A stretch of 64,000 nt of DNA from 2-02-FULL-48-14 sp041645035 (GTDB lineage: Bacteria > Patescibacteriota > Gracilibacteria > UBA1369 > 2-02-FULL-48-14), in assembly GCA_041645035.1 (NCBI GenBank), contig JBAZQU010000001.1, positions 42,645 to 106,644 on the forward strand, written 5' to 3'. Below are positions 25,585 through 33,707 of this stretch, piece by piece (within the stretch, counting starts at the first letter, position 1; each line of letters opens with the position of its first letter). The notes under the pieces are model-generated. The model saw nothing but the letters and a program-made list of their open reading frames with translations. It made no database searches and was not told the origin of the DNA. A program made the translations under genes and the position numbers.

Positions 25585-26549
25585 CCGAGTTGACGGACTT
25601 TTTTTAGGCGGAAGGGAAGTGTCTCAGCAAGTTCTGCAAAAGGAAGGGCCTTTTTGCCGAGCAAAATTGGAGCCTGAAAAATATGTAATTCATCCACTAT
25701 TTTTTCGGCTAAAAATGAAGTGAAAACTTCGTGACCGCCCTCCACCAAAACAGAGAGAATACCTTTTTCGTACAATGTACTCATGAGTTCGGGAACACTT
25801 TGATTTTCCAAAACTAAAACATTTTCGTCGCGAAATATTTGAGCTTTTGGAGGCAATTTTCTTTTCCCTTTTAGAATGATACGTAGAGGGTCGCGACCTT
25901 CCACTTCGCGCACACCGAGATGCGGATCATCGGCGAGCACAGTTCCGGCACCCACTAAAATAGCTTGGTGCTGATGGCGCAAGAGATGCACTTGTTTTTT
26001 TGTCGCCGCGCCCGTGATGGCTGTTTCTTCACCGGGGACTGCCGCAATTTTCCCATCCAAACTTAGCGCAACTTTCAGGGTCACAAAGGGACGCTTTTTT
26101 CGATAAAAAGTATAAAATTCTCGATTGAGCTGCTCGGCCTCCTCTTTTAAGAGCCCCACTTCCACTTCAATGCCGGCTTCTCTCAATCGTTCAATCCCCT
26201 TGCCATTCACTTTGTCAGAAGGGTCCAGGCTCGCCACTACCACTTTTGCAATGCCACTTTTTATAAGTGCGTCCGTACAGGGCGGGGTTTTGCCGTGATG
26301 GCAGCAAGGTTCCAGCGTTACATAAAGCGTGGCGCCTTTGGGGGGTTCACTACAATTCTTAAGCGCTTCTATTTCTGCGTGCGCGGCCCCGAAACGCATA
26401 TGATAGCCTTCACCGATTCTTTTTCCGTCTTTTATTAAAACCGCGCCCACAAGCGGATTTGGCAGCGTCCAGCCGCGAGCTTTTTCAGCCAAACGCAAAG
26501 CTCTTCGCATTTCCCAAGCGGGATTAGACGTGTTTAAGGAGGTGTCCAA
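25542..26549 (-). CDS. ribD: Bifunctional riboflavin deaminase/reductase
   Basis: RibD deaminates and reduces the pyrimidine intermediate of riboflavin synthesis. The 335-residue protein has the cytidine-deaminase-like zinc motif HAEIEAL with PCCHHGKTPPC, and a C-terminal reductase domain (FVTLKVALSLDGKIA, ILVGAGTVLADDP, VLVEGGHEVFTSFLAE). It uses a TTG start at 26549 inside the end of ribBA; ATG 26513 is an alternative but would trim conserved residues. It is a little shorter than the usual 360-370 residues, mainly in the reductase part. ribE and ribH are not in this window. Confidence 0.94.
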   Translation of the reverse strand: MDTSLNTSNPAWEMRRALRLAEKARGWTLPNPLVGAVLIKDGKRIGEGYHMRFGAAHAEIEALKNCSEPPKGATLYVTLEPCCHHGKTPPCTDALIKSGIAKVVVASLDPSDKVNGKGIERLREAGIEVEVGLLKEEAEQLNREFYTFYRKKRPFVTLKVALSLDGKIAAVPGEETAITGAATKKQVHLLRHQHQAILVGAGTVLADDPHLGVREVEGRDPLRIILKGKRKLPPKAQIFRDENVLVLENQSVPELMSTLYEKGILSVLVEGGHEVFTSFLAEKIVDELHIFQAPILLGKKALPFAELAETLPFRLKKVRQLGQDLWMILNLKGTK

Positions 26550-27723
26550 GTTTATCTTTTTTAGTCTTCAAATATTTTTTTGCCAAAGCACCGGTTTCAC
26601 ATTCCAGAGGTATGCGCTGAGTAACTTTAAGGCCATGCCCTTCGAGCCCCACGATTTTTTGCGGGTTGTTGGTGAGTAAATGAATAGTGTTAAGCCCCAA
26701 ATCCTTAAGTATTTGCGCTCCAATTCCATACTCACGCAGGTCGGCCTTGAAGCCCAATTTAGCATTAGCTTCCACCGTATCGAGCCCTTCTTTTTGAAGT
26801 TTGTAGGCCTTGAGTTTGTTGATGAGTCCGATTCCACGACCCTCCTGGCGCATATATAAAATTACGCCCTCTCCCTTCTCGGCGATCATTTTCATAGCGG
26901 CACTCAACTGACTTCTGCAATCGCAATGAATGGAATGAAAGACGTCTCCCGTCATGCACTCGGAATGAGCGCGCACGAGCACATTTTCCTTTCCCGCAAT
27001 GTCGCCCTTTACGAGCACCAAATGCTCACAGTCATCTACTATATTTTTATAAACAATGATTTTAAAAGTTCCATATTCGGTTTCCAATTCGGTTTCCACT
27101 TCACGCGTGACGAATTTTTCTTTAAGCCTGCGGTAAGCGATTAAATCTTTTATAGTGATCATGGGTAAGCCGTGCTTTTCCGCAAAAGTCTTGAGGTCAT
27201 CCCGGCGCGCCATTTCTCCATCCTCCTTCACGATTTCACAAATCATACCGGCCGGGGCAAGACCTGCCATTCGCGCAAGATCCACCGCAGCTTCCGTGTG
27301 TCCGGCACGTACCAAAACGCCGCCTCTGCGCGCCAGAAGCGGGAAAATATGTCCCGGACGATTGAAGTCACTACTTTTGCTGGTGGCACTCACCAAGGCT
27401 TGAACAGTTGCCGCTCGATCTTTTGCGGAAATACCCGTGCTGGTTCCATGTTTAAAATCCACTGAAACGGTAAAATTACAGCGACTCATGTCCGTATCTT
27501 CACCGGTCATGGGCTTCAGTTGCAGCGCTTCGGTCAGCCTGGCCTCCATGGGCACGCAAATAAGCCCGCGCCCTTCTTTCATCATAAAGTTCACGTCCTC
27601 AGACATAACTTTTTCCGCCGCCATCACCAAATCACCTTCATTTTCACGGTCTTCATCGTCCACAACGATGAGCATTTTCCCGTTCCTAAAGGCGTCAATG
27701 GCTTCTTCAATAGGGGTCCACAT
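26524..27723 (-). CDS. ribBA: Bifunctional DHBP synthase / GTP cyclohydrolase II
   Basis: This 399-residue protein performs both first steps of riboflavin synthesis. Residues 1-200 are 3,4-dihydroxy-2-butanone-4-phosphate synthase (VVDDEDRENEGDLVMAAE, RPGHIFPLLAR, GHTEAAVDLAR). The rest is GTP cyclohydrolase II with the zinc cysteines in HSIHCDCRSQL and the QEGRGIGLINKLKAY loop. ATG 27723 is chosen because it lies 7 bp after tsf and gives the family start MWTPIEEAIDAF; a longer frame would run into tsf. It appears to be read with rpsB and tsf upstream and ribD downstream. Confidence 0.95.
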   Translation of the reverse strand: MWTPIEEAIDAFRNGKMLIVVDDEDRENEGDLVMAAEKVMSEDVNFMMKEGRGLICVPMEARLTEALQLKPMTGEDTDMSRCNFTVSVDFKHGTSTGISAKDRAATVQALVSATSKSSDFNRPGHIFPLLARRGGVLVRAGHTEAAVDLARMAGLAPAGMICEIVKEDGEMARRDDLKTFAEKHGLPMITIKDLIAYRRLKEKFVTREVETELETEYGTFKIIVYKNIVDDCEHLVLVKGDIAGKENVLVRAHSECMTGDVFHSIHCDCRSQLSAAMKMIAEKGEGVILYMRQEGRGIGLINKLKAYKLQKEGLDTVEANAKLGFKADLREYGIGAQILKDLGLNTIHLLTNNPQKIVGLEGHGLKVTQRIPLECETGALAKKYLKTKKDKLGHLLKHV

Positions 27724-27730
27724 GGGTCGA

Positions 27731-28492
27731 TTATATCTCGAAACGGAAAAATTCGCTAACGGTTTCATTGCCGAGCAGGTCTTTGATCAATTTTTCGGGA
27801 TTTTTGACGAAGGGCTGAGTGAGGAGAGCAAACTCTTCACGAAATTTCTTTTCCTTTCCCTCCATAATTTTATCCCAGATCTGTTCAGGCTTACCTTCAT
27901 TTTTCAGCTGTGCACGCCAAATTTCTTTTTCTTTGGCGACTAAATCGCTACTCACTTCGTCAGGAGAAATGTTCATGGGACGCATCGCTGCGATGTGCAT
28001 TGCGAGGTCTTTCACCAACTCGTCGTCTCCACCGGAAGTTGAAATAACCACTCCGATACGATTGTTGAGATGAACGTATTTCCCGAGTTTTTTTCCTTCC
28101 ACCACTTTCCTATCTTTCACTACGAATTTTTCTCCGAGCTTTATATTCAAATCGGCAATCTCATCACTGAAGTCGGCATTTTCACCCTCCTTCAAAAGTT
28201 TTTCGGCCAATTCTTCAGCTTTCTTTATAAAATCTGCATTTTTAGCCACAAAGTCGGTCTCGCAGGCTAAGGAAATCATAGCCGCCTTGTTGTCTTTTTG
28301 GACCACGGCGATCACTCCGTTGGAAGTGGCACGGTCCGCACGTTCGGCAGCTTTGGTTTCACCTTTTTTTCGTAGAACTTCTATAGCTTTTTCTTCGTCC
28401 CCGGCGGCCTCTTCAAGGGCATTTTTGCATGCGGTCATAGAAACTCCGGTCCTTTCGCGAAGTTTTTTAATCTGATCGAGTGAAACTGACAT
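27731..28492 (-). CDS. tsf: Elongation factor Ts
   Basis: EF-Ts recycles EF-Tu-GDP. The 253-residue protein carries the N-terminal UBA-like domain (QIKKLRERTGVSMTACKNALEEA), the TDFVAKN motif and the core AMHIAAMRP segment. The usual rpsB-tsf order is kept but a membrane-protein gene is inserted between them. 19 bp separate it from that gene. Confidence 0.97.
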   Translation of the reverse strand: MSVSLDQIKKLRERTGVSMTACKNALEEAAGDEEKAIEVLRKKGETKAAERADRATSNGVIAVVQKDNKAAMISLACETDFVAKNADFIKKAEELAEKLLKEGENADFSDEIADLNIKLGEKFVVKDRKVVEGKKLGKYVHLNNRIGVVISTSGGDDELVKDLAMHIAAMRPMNISPDEVSSDLVAKEKEIWRAQLKNEGKPEQIWDKIMEGKEKKFREEFALLTQPFVKNPEKLIKDLLGNETVSEFFRFEI

Positions 28493-28511
28493 TTCAAAGA
28501 AATTTTAAGAG

Positions 28512-29084
28512 TTAAATTTGAGGTGGCGTAGGTTCAGGTGGCGTAGGTTCGGTAGGTGCTGCTGGAGTAGGCTCAGGCATCGTCGGCTCGGGTTCAGGTG
28601 TAGGAGTAGGTTCGACAGCAGGTGTAGGTTCACTGGGTGCCGGCGTAGGCTCAACAACAGGAGCAATGGGAGTGACCACAGCGGCTTCACCTCCTTTGAA
28701 CCATTTTTCGAGGGGGAGCATTTGTCCCACCTTGGTGACCACAGGAAGCATGGGCAATTTACCTTCCCAGGCTTGCCAGGCTCCGTAAAACATGAGGAGG
28801 ACAAGGGCAAGGTCTACAAGATTGAAGATGGTATAAAGGAATCCTAAGGAAGAGCTTAGAGCTCCCCAGAGAATCTGGAAAATAATGTTAAGAACGATGG
28901 CGATCGCAGTGTAGCCGGCACCATTTTTGGCGTGCCAAACGTAGTTGGATTCTGCCCCTTTCTTGATCATCGTATAAATGAACACAAAAGGAACGATGTA
29001 AGTAACCGGAATGAGCCAATCTTTAGGGGCACCCGTAGGTGTTGGGGGAAGGGTACTTGTCGGCATTGGTGTAGAGTCATCCAT
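28512..29084 (-). CDS. DUF4870-like membrane protein with a Pro-Thr-Glu repeat tail
   Basis: This 190-residue protein has a Pro/Thr-rich start, then about four hydrophobic helices (LIPVTYIVPFVFIYTMI, YTAIAIVLNIIFQILWGAL, FLYTIFNLVDLALVLLMFY) with the motif YVWHAKNGAGY that recalls the HAxQ motif of DUF4870 proteins. The last 55 residues are repeats of PTP, EPTP and EPEPT. Such tails often span cell-wall material or act as flexible spacers. Its position between rpsB and tsf is unusual. Function unknown. Confidence 0.7.
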   Translation of the reverse strand: MDDSTPMPTSTLPPTPTGAPKDWLIPVTYIVPFVFIYTMIKKGAESNYVWHAKNGAGYTAIAIVLNIIFQILWGALSSSLGFLYTIFNLVDLALVLLMFYGAWQAWEGKLPMLPVVTKVGQMLPLEKWFKGGEAAVVTPIAPVVEPTPAPSEPTPAVEPTPTPEPEPTMPEPTPAAPTEPTPPEPTPPQI

Positions 29085-29104
29085 AAGGCGTGGATTAGAG
29101 GATA

Positions 29105-29803
29105 TTAACGTTTGGCTTTGTGAACTCCGTTTTGAACGGCGGTTCCAATTTGATTGAGAAGGAATTGAATGGACTTCACGGCATCATCATTTCCGGGAAT
29201 CACATAAGCGATTCCGTCGGGATCTGCGTTAGTGTCTACGACGGCTACCACGGTACACTTCATTTTTTGTGCCTCCTGGACGGCAATACGATCACGAACG
29301 CAATCAAGTACAAACACGATGTCCGGAAGACGTTCCAAAGAGGCAACTCCCCCCAGGGCTTTTTCGAGCTTTTCAATTTGTTTGTTGAGTTGAGATGCTT
29401 CCTTTTTGGTGTACTTATCAAATTCCCCGGTTTCCTTCTGTTCCTTGAGGCCTTGAAGGTACTTCACGCGAGAGCGGATGGTCTTGAAGTTAGTGAGCAG
29501 CCCCGGAATCCATTTGGAAGTCACATAAGGCATGGAGCAACTTTCCGCCACTTCTTTGAGAAGGACCGTAGACTGAGGTTTGGTGCTCACGAAAAGAACG
29601 ATCTTTCCTTGGGTTGCCGCCGCTTCGAGGAACTCGGTGGCAGCCATCAGGCCTTGGTAAGTCTTATTAAGGTCGAAAATGTGGACTCCATTCCTTTTAT
29701 CAAAAAGATAAGGAGCCATTTTGGGGTTCCACTTTGTGGTTCTGTGCCCAAAGTGTACAGCACTTGCGAGCATCTCTCGCATGAGAGTCTTTTGATCAGA
29801 CAT
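29105..29803 (-). CDS. rpsB: 30S ribosomal protein S2
   Basis: S2 of 232 residues has the family start with AVHFGHRTTKWNPKMAPYLFDKRNGVHIFDLNKT, the central KWIPGLLTNFKTIRSR segment and the C-terminal VVDTNADPDGIAYVIPGNDDAVKSI block. It is the first gene of the run rpsB, membrane protein, tsf, ribBA, ribD. A ~120-nt leader precedes it. Confidence 0.98.
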   Translation of the reverse strand: MSDQKTLMREMLASAVHFGHRTTKWNPKMAPYLFDKRNGVHIFDLNKTYQGLMAATEFLEAAATQGKIVLFVSTKPQSTVLLKEVAESCSMPYVTSKWIPGLLTNFKTIRSRVKYLQGLKEQKETGEFDKYTKKEASQLNKQIEKLEKALGGVASLERLPDIVFVLDCVRDRIAVQEAQKMKCTVVAVVDTNADPDGIAYVIPGNDDAVKSIQFLLNQIGTAVQNGVHKAKR

Positions 29804-29857
29804 AATCCTTAGGGTTAACGCCTGCTGTCGTCATTTTCTGGTTAAAGCCGGGAAGAA

Positions 29858-29886
29858 CAGGAGCACATTGGGCTCCGCCCAAGGAG
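29858..29886. repeat. Dispersed palindromic repeat, diverged copy in the rpsB leader
   Basis: The segment resembles the 28-bp repeat at 35362-35389 and 48200-48227 with a few changes (TTGGGC-TCC-GCCCAA stem-loop instead of CTGGGC-TTC-GCCCAG). In the rpsB mRNA leader this hairpin would lie between the promoter and the start codon, so it could also affect S2 expression. Confidence 0.6.
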
Positions 29887-29931
29887 GCCAGGAAGCAGAA
29901 TCGGACAGTAGACTAAAGTTAAAACGGATTG

Positions 29932-29959
29932 ATTATACCTACAAATCGGTCGTCCGCAA
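29932..29959 (-). promoter_or_regulatory. Promoter of the rpsB-tsf-rib operon
   Basis: On the minus strand: TTGCGG (29959-29954), 16-bp spacer, TATAAT (29937-29932). Transcription would start near 29925 and leave a leader of about 120 nt. The leader contains the repeat hairpin at 29858-29886; no known riboswitch is recognised. Confidence 0.7.
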
Positions 29960-29983
29960 GCTCTTTCTTTCCCGAGTCATTTG

Positions 29984-29992
29984 TGGTACAAT
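29984..29992 (+). promoter_or_regulatory. Extended -10 promoter of the RsbW/STAS operon
   Basis: TGGTACAAT lies 21 bp before ATG 30014. The -35 region is weak (TTTCTT at 29964-29969, 17-bp spacing). It is divergent from the rpsB promoter. Confidence 0.55.
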
Positions 29993-30013
29993 GTACAGAA
30001 GTAATTTTGTGAA

Positions 30014-30604
30014 ATGGATCCGACACATCAACAATTCGAACAAACTGTGGAACAGGCTCAGGCTAATGCGGGGTTGGCTGGTTCTTTGCCACTTGATGAG
30101 AAGCCCATAGATGTCACTATCATCATCCCTACGCAAGCTTATTTTCTTTCGGGTATTCGTGATTTTGTGGTGAATCTCACCAAGAATCTGACCGGATTTT
30201 CGGCTCAGTGGGCATTTCGCTTTCAAGCGGTTGTAGACGAACTGTGTAATAACGCCATTGAACACGGAAGTGCGGTGGGCGGGCATATTAAAGTTACTTT
30301 AATTAGTACAAAAAATAAGTCGTTGGAAGTTTGGGTTGAAGATACCGGTACCGGTAAGGAAAAATTGACCGCGGAGCAACTCAGTACGTTATATCAAGAG
30401 CGAAGACAACTCATGGCTACTCAATATCTTGGGTTCAGGGGAAGAGGTCTTCCCAAGATTGTGGGGGAGTGGACGGATGAAGTTATTTTTGAGAACATTC
30501 CGACGGGAGGTATTAAAGTTAAAGTAAAAAAATATTTACGAAAGGAAGAGGACACGGTATTGTCTTCTCCGCAGAAGGATTCCACACACATCGTACTTCA
30601 ATAA
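30014..30604 (+). CDS. RsbW-like serine kinase (GHKL/HATPase fold)
   Basis: This 196-residue protein has a GHKL ATPase domain with the N-box VVDELCNNAIEHGS, the G1 box VEDTGTG and a G2-like box RGRGLPKIVGEWTDEV. Anti-sigma kinases of this type bind a sigma factor or another target and phosphorylate a STAS antagonist. The STAS gene follows 6 bp later and a SpoIIE-type phosphatase is at 20399-21529. No sigma factor gene is in the window, so the final target is unknown. The N- and C-terminal extensions of 30-40 residues are not recognised. Confidence 0.87.
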   Translation: MDPTHQQFEQTVEQAQANAGLAGSLPLDEKPIDVTIIIPTQAYFLSGIRDFVVNLTKNLTGFSAQWAFRFQAVVDELCNNAIEHGSAVGGHIKVTLISTKNKSLEVWVEDTGTGKEKLTAEQLSTLYQERRQLMATQYLGFRGRGLPKIVGEWTDEVIFENIPTGGIKVKVKKYLRKEEDTVLSSPQKDSTHIVLQ

Positions 30605-30610
30605 CATTTT

Positions 30611-30982
30611 ATGACACCTGTACAAATCACCATCGAAGATATCAGCGGGGCTCCTGCCGGAAAAGTAGTGAAGCTCGTGCGTATTGTAGGTCAGTTGGAT
30701 GAAAGCAATGTAGACGAACAAGCTAAGAGCATCTACCAGGTGATCGAAGCAAATCCAAAAGGGCTTAGTTTGGTCTTTGACGTGACGGGGCTTGAATATA
30801 TGAATAGTAAGTCCATCGGTTATATGACTGATTGGTACAGCAAGATCTCCGCAAATGGAGGAAAAGTGGTCTTGGCCGCTCCTCGCGAAAATATCTTGGA
30901 CATTCTTCAGGTGGTGGGACTCACACAACTCGTGAATACCTATCCTTCTATTGACGAAGCAAAAGCGGCTGTGCTGCAATAG
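30611..30982 (+). CDS. STAS-domain anti-sigma factor antagonist
   Basis: This 123-residue STAS protein has the alternating strand-helix pattern and the phospho-acceptor region GLEYMNSKSIGYMTDWY, where one of the two serines aligns with the serine phosphorylated by RsbW-type kinases. When unphosphorylated such proteins free the kinase's target. It lies directly after the kinase gene and 5 bp before a glycosyltransferase gene, which suggests that the switch and surface glycan synthesis share a transcript. Confidence 0.9.
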   Translation: MTPVQITIEDISGAPAGKVVKLVRIVGQLDESNVDEQAKSIYQVIEANPKGLSLVFDVTGLEYMNSKSIGYMTDWYSKISANGGKVVLAAPRENILDILQVVGLTQLVNTYPSIDEAKAAVLQ

Positions 30983-30987
30983 GCCCG

Positions 30988-32106
30988 ATGCTTGATAAGC
31001 TTAAAATTGCGATTGTTTGTGACTGGCTCACGGTTTTTGCCGGTGCCGAACGGGTGGTTTATGAGATACACCAACTTTTCCCGAATGCGGTGATCTATAC
31101 CTCTCTTTACGATAAAAAAGCTCTGCCCGCCTTTAAGAAAGCGACGGTTCGGGAGTCCGCACTACGTTATGTGCCTTTTGCCCGAAAGTTACACCGACTT
31201 TTTTTGCCGTGGATGCCTTTGATCTTTGAACGCATGGATTTTAGTGAATACGACCTGGTGATTTCCTCCAGCCATTCGGCGGCTAAAGGAATCATTACCA
31301 AGCCCGAGACCTTGCACGTGTGCTATTGTCATTCGCCAATGCGTTACGTGTGGGATCATTCCCATCAATACCAGGATCAATTTCGGTCTTTTTTCCTTCT
31401 GCGACCTTTTTACAAACCTTTACTGCATAAAATCCGAATGTGGGATCGAGTGGCGGCCGAACGCGTAGATACATTTATTACAAATTCAAATTATATCGCT
31501 GAGCGAATTAAAAAATACTATAAAAAAGAGAGCACTGTTATTTATCCTCCCGTGGATTTACACACGTTTTCGGTTGGGAAAAATCATGGGGGTACTTATC
31601 TGGCGGTAGGTCGACTCATTCCTTATAAACGTTTTGATCTTATCGTGAAGGCTGCGGTCAAGATGGGTTTCCCCTTACAAATTGTGGGAGAGGGGCCGGA
31701 ATTAAAAAGGTTGAAGCGGATGGCCCGTGGAGCGAATGTTACCTTTCTTGGAAAAATTTCTGATGACGATTTGCGCGGCGCTTATCAACACGCCAAGGCG
31801 CTTATTTTTCCTCAACAGGAAGATTTTGGAATTGTGCCGTTGGAGGCAATGGCCTGCGGTACACCTGTTATTGCTTATGGACGGGGAGGTGCTTTGGAAA
31901 CGGTAAAAAATGGAATTTCCGGACTCTTTTTTGGAGAACAGACTGTAGAGTGTCTGGTGAAAGCCATTCAAAAGTTTGAAAAGAAAAAATGGAACAGTGA
32001 GAGGGTAGCTGATAGCGTTTCGCAGTTTTCTTCCGCACGATTTCGCAGCGAGCTCCGATATTTTTTGGAGAAAGCTTGGAAGGAACATGAAGCCATGCTA
32101 AGGTAG
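30988..32106 (+). CDS. Glycosyltransferase family 4
   Basis: This 372-residue enzyme has a GT-B fold: N-terminal WLTVFAGAERVVYEIHQLFP, central VIYPPVDLHTF, the donor-site segment YLAVGRLIPYKRFDLIVKA and the ExnE motif EDFGIVPLEAMACGTPVIAY. It likely transfers a nucleotide-sugar residue onto a lipid-linked or surface glycan; the sugar cannot be told. It is followed after 4 bp by a membrane protein and then another glycosyltransferase. Confidence 0.92.
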   Translation: MLDKLKIAIVCDWLTVFAGAERVVYEIHQLFPNAVIYTSLYDKKALPAFKKATVRESALRYVPFARKLHRLFLPWMPLIFERMDFSEYDLVISSSHSAAKGIITKPETLHVCYCHSPMRYVWDHSHQYQDQFRSFFLLRPFYKPLLHKIRMWDRVAAERVDTFITNSNYIAERIKKYYKKESTVIYPPVDLHTFSVGKNHGGTYLAVGRLIPYKRFDLIVKAAVKMGFPLQIVGEGPELKRLKRMARGANVTFLGKISDDDLRGAYQHAKALIFPQQEDFGIVPLEAMACGTPVIAYGRGGALETVKNGISGLFFGEQTVECLVKAIQKFEKKKWNSERVADSVSQFSSARFRSELRYFLEKAWKEHEAMLR

Positions 32107-32110
32107 GCGC

Positions 32111-32689
32111 ATGAAATTTCGGAAAATTTATCTTTGGATTTTACTGGGAGTTTTTCTGCTTTCCTCCGGCGGGTCTTACCTTTACTGGCAAGGCTACGAG
32201 CCGCTTAATAAGGTTTTGGTTTTCGTAACGGTAGGGGTTGATCAGGCTCAGCGCCCCAATGAAACCTCCTCCTATGAACTCCAACGCGCAGCGGAACATT
32301 TTTCGGACGTATTGTTGGGGTGGACGCTCGAGCCAAGTTTTAGACAAGACTTTTTAGAAGAAGCGGGGGCGTGGCATACGCTTACCGGACAACGTCAGGA
32401 AAAACAGAATTTGCTTTTTGAAATCACCAATGTTCAGGAAAATATTGCTGAAGACAATGTGAATGCCGGTGCGGCTTTCTTACGGGTTTTGGATGCGCAA
32501 CTTGGGGAGTACAACGCGGCGACGCATCAAGGTTATGTGCTGGCGGTACAAAATGTGATCTATGAGCGTGGAATCGCACCCAAGTTGCCTGCTGTGGGGA
32601 CCGTGTTCCTTTGTATTGTTCTGGCAGCGATTCTTTTGCTTGGATACGAATATGCTAAAACTCGCCGTCGATCTTCGGCCTCTACTTGA
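32111..32689 (+). CDS. Membrane protein with N- and C-terminal helices, unknown
   Basis: This 192-residue protein has a membrane helix at residues 6-26, an extracytoplasmic alpha-helical middle and a second helix at about 162-182, ending in the basic KTRRRSSAST. The two-helix layout resembles chain-length regulators (Wzz/LapA type) but the usual proline-rich motif is not seen, so this is only a topological resemblance. It sits between two glycosyltransferases and overlaps the second by 38 bp. Confidence 0.6.
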   Translation: MKFRKIYLWILLGVFLLSSGGSYLYWQGYEPLNKVLVFVTVGVDQAQRPNETSSYELQRAAEHFSDVLLGWTLEPSFRQDFLEEAGAWHTLTGQRQEKQNLLFEITNVQENIAEDNVNAGAAFLRVLDAQLGEYNAATHQGYVLAVQNVIYERGIAPKLPAVGTVFLCIVLAAILLLGYEYAKTRRRSSAST

Positions 32690-33707
32690 ACCCCTTGAAA
32701 GTGGAGTAACCCAGTATACCAAGGCTTTAGCGCGTGAGTTTTTGAAACGCTCCGATGAAGTCGAATTGGACTTTTTTTATCAAGCTCGAAAACGGTGTGA
32801 GCGAATACATGAGCTTTTCCCCACCGTTCGGCATCTGCCGTTTTCCAACACGTGTTTCCATTTTCGTTGTTTATTCGGTTTTCCCCGTTTGCCGGGGAAT
32901 TATTTTAAAAAGAAGCCGGACCTTATTTGGATTCCGGATCGGCGGCCCTTTTATTGCAGCAATATTCCGCTTGTGATGACTATTCACGATAAAGTGCCGG
33001 AACTTTATGCTTCCACACTTTCACTTAAGGGCCGCCTTTGGCATTTCATTTTCCCACTTCGGCGACTCTTAAAGTTGTGTAGTGGGATTGTAGTGCCAAC
33101 TTTTAGCATTGGTGCTTCGATCCGAACCCAGATGCCAAAAGAAGTGACTTACGAAGGGGTCTTTTTAGCGAGCCCTAAACCTCCACTTCTTGCAAAAAAA
33201 CTCGCCAAAGCACCCTTCTTTTTGATGATCAGCCCGTCCGATCCACGTAAGCGTTTACATTGGCTTTTTAAAATGGCGGAACGTTTTTCAAAAGTAAATT
33301 TTGTCGTGTTGGGGCTCAAGCCTTCGGACAAACGTTTCGCTCGCTTGAAAATTCATACCGCGCCGAACCTATATTTTTTCCCGGAAATAAGCGAGGGGGA
33401 AAAATCCTGGTATCTGCATCATGCGCGAGCACTTTTAGCATTGAGCAAGTATGAAGGGTTTGACCTGCCTGTTTTAGAGGCCGTTACGGCAAAGTGTCCC
33501 GTTATTATGAGCGATATTCCCGTGCACAATGAGCTCTATAAAAAAGCCTGTATGGTCAAAACTCTAAGCGATTTGGAAGGGGCAGTCTACCGAGCTTTAC
33601 ATTCGAAAATCGAAATTCCTCAGCCACGAGGCATTTACACTTGGGAGAAAACTGCAGACAGAACCTTACTTTTCTTTCTCCGCGTACTCTTTCACGAAAA
33701 TAGATAG
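32652..33707 (+). CDS. Glycosyltransferase, GT-B fold (family 4-like)
   Basis: ATG 32652 gives a 351-residue protein starting MLKLAVDLRPLLEPLESGVTQY, a typical GT4 N-terminus (substrate-binding GVxxY). Later parts are VMTIHDKVPELY, FFLMISPSDPRKRLHWLF and SKYEGFDLPVLEAVTAKCPVIMSD (ExnE motif). A longer frame upstream is unlikely because it lacks this motif context and lies within the preceding gene. The 3' end overlaps the convergent exporter gene by 42 bp. Confidence 0.87.
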   Translation: MLKLAVDLRPLLEPLESGVTQYTKALAREFLKRSDEVELDFFYQARKRCERIHELFPTVRHLPFSNTCFHFRCLFGFPRLPGNYFKKKPDLIWIPDRRPFYCSNIPLVMTIHDKVPELYASTLSLKGRLWHFIFPLRRLLKLCSGIVVPTFSIGASIRTQMPKEVTYEGVFLASPKPPLLAKKLAKAPFFLMISPSDPRKRLHWLFKMAERFSKVNFVVLGLKPSDKRFARLKIHTAPNLYFFPEISEGEKSWYLHHARALLALSKYEGFDLPVLEAVTAKCPVIMSDIPVHNELYKKACMVKTLSDLEGAVYRALHSKIEIPQPRGIYTWEKTADRTLLFFLRVLFHENR

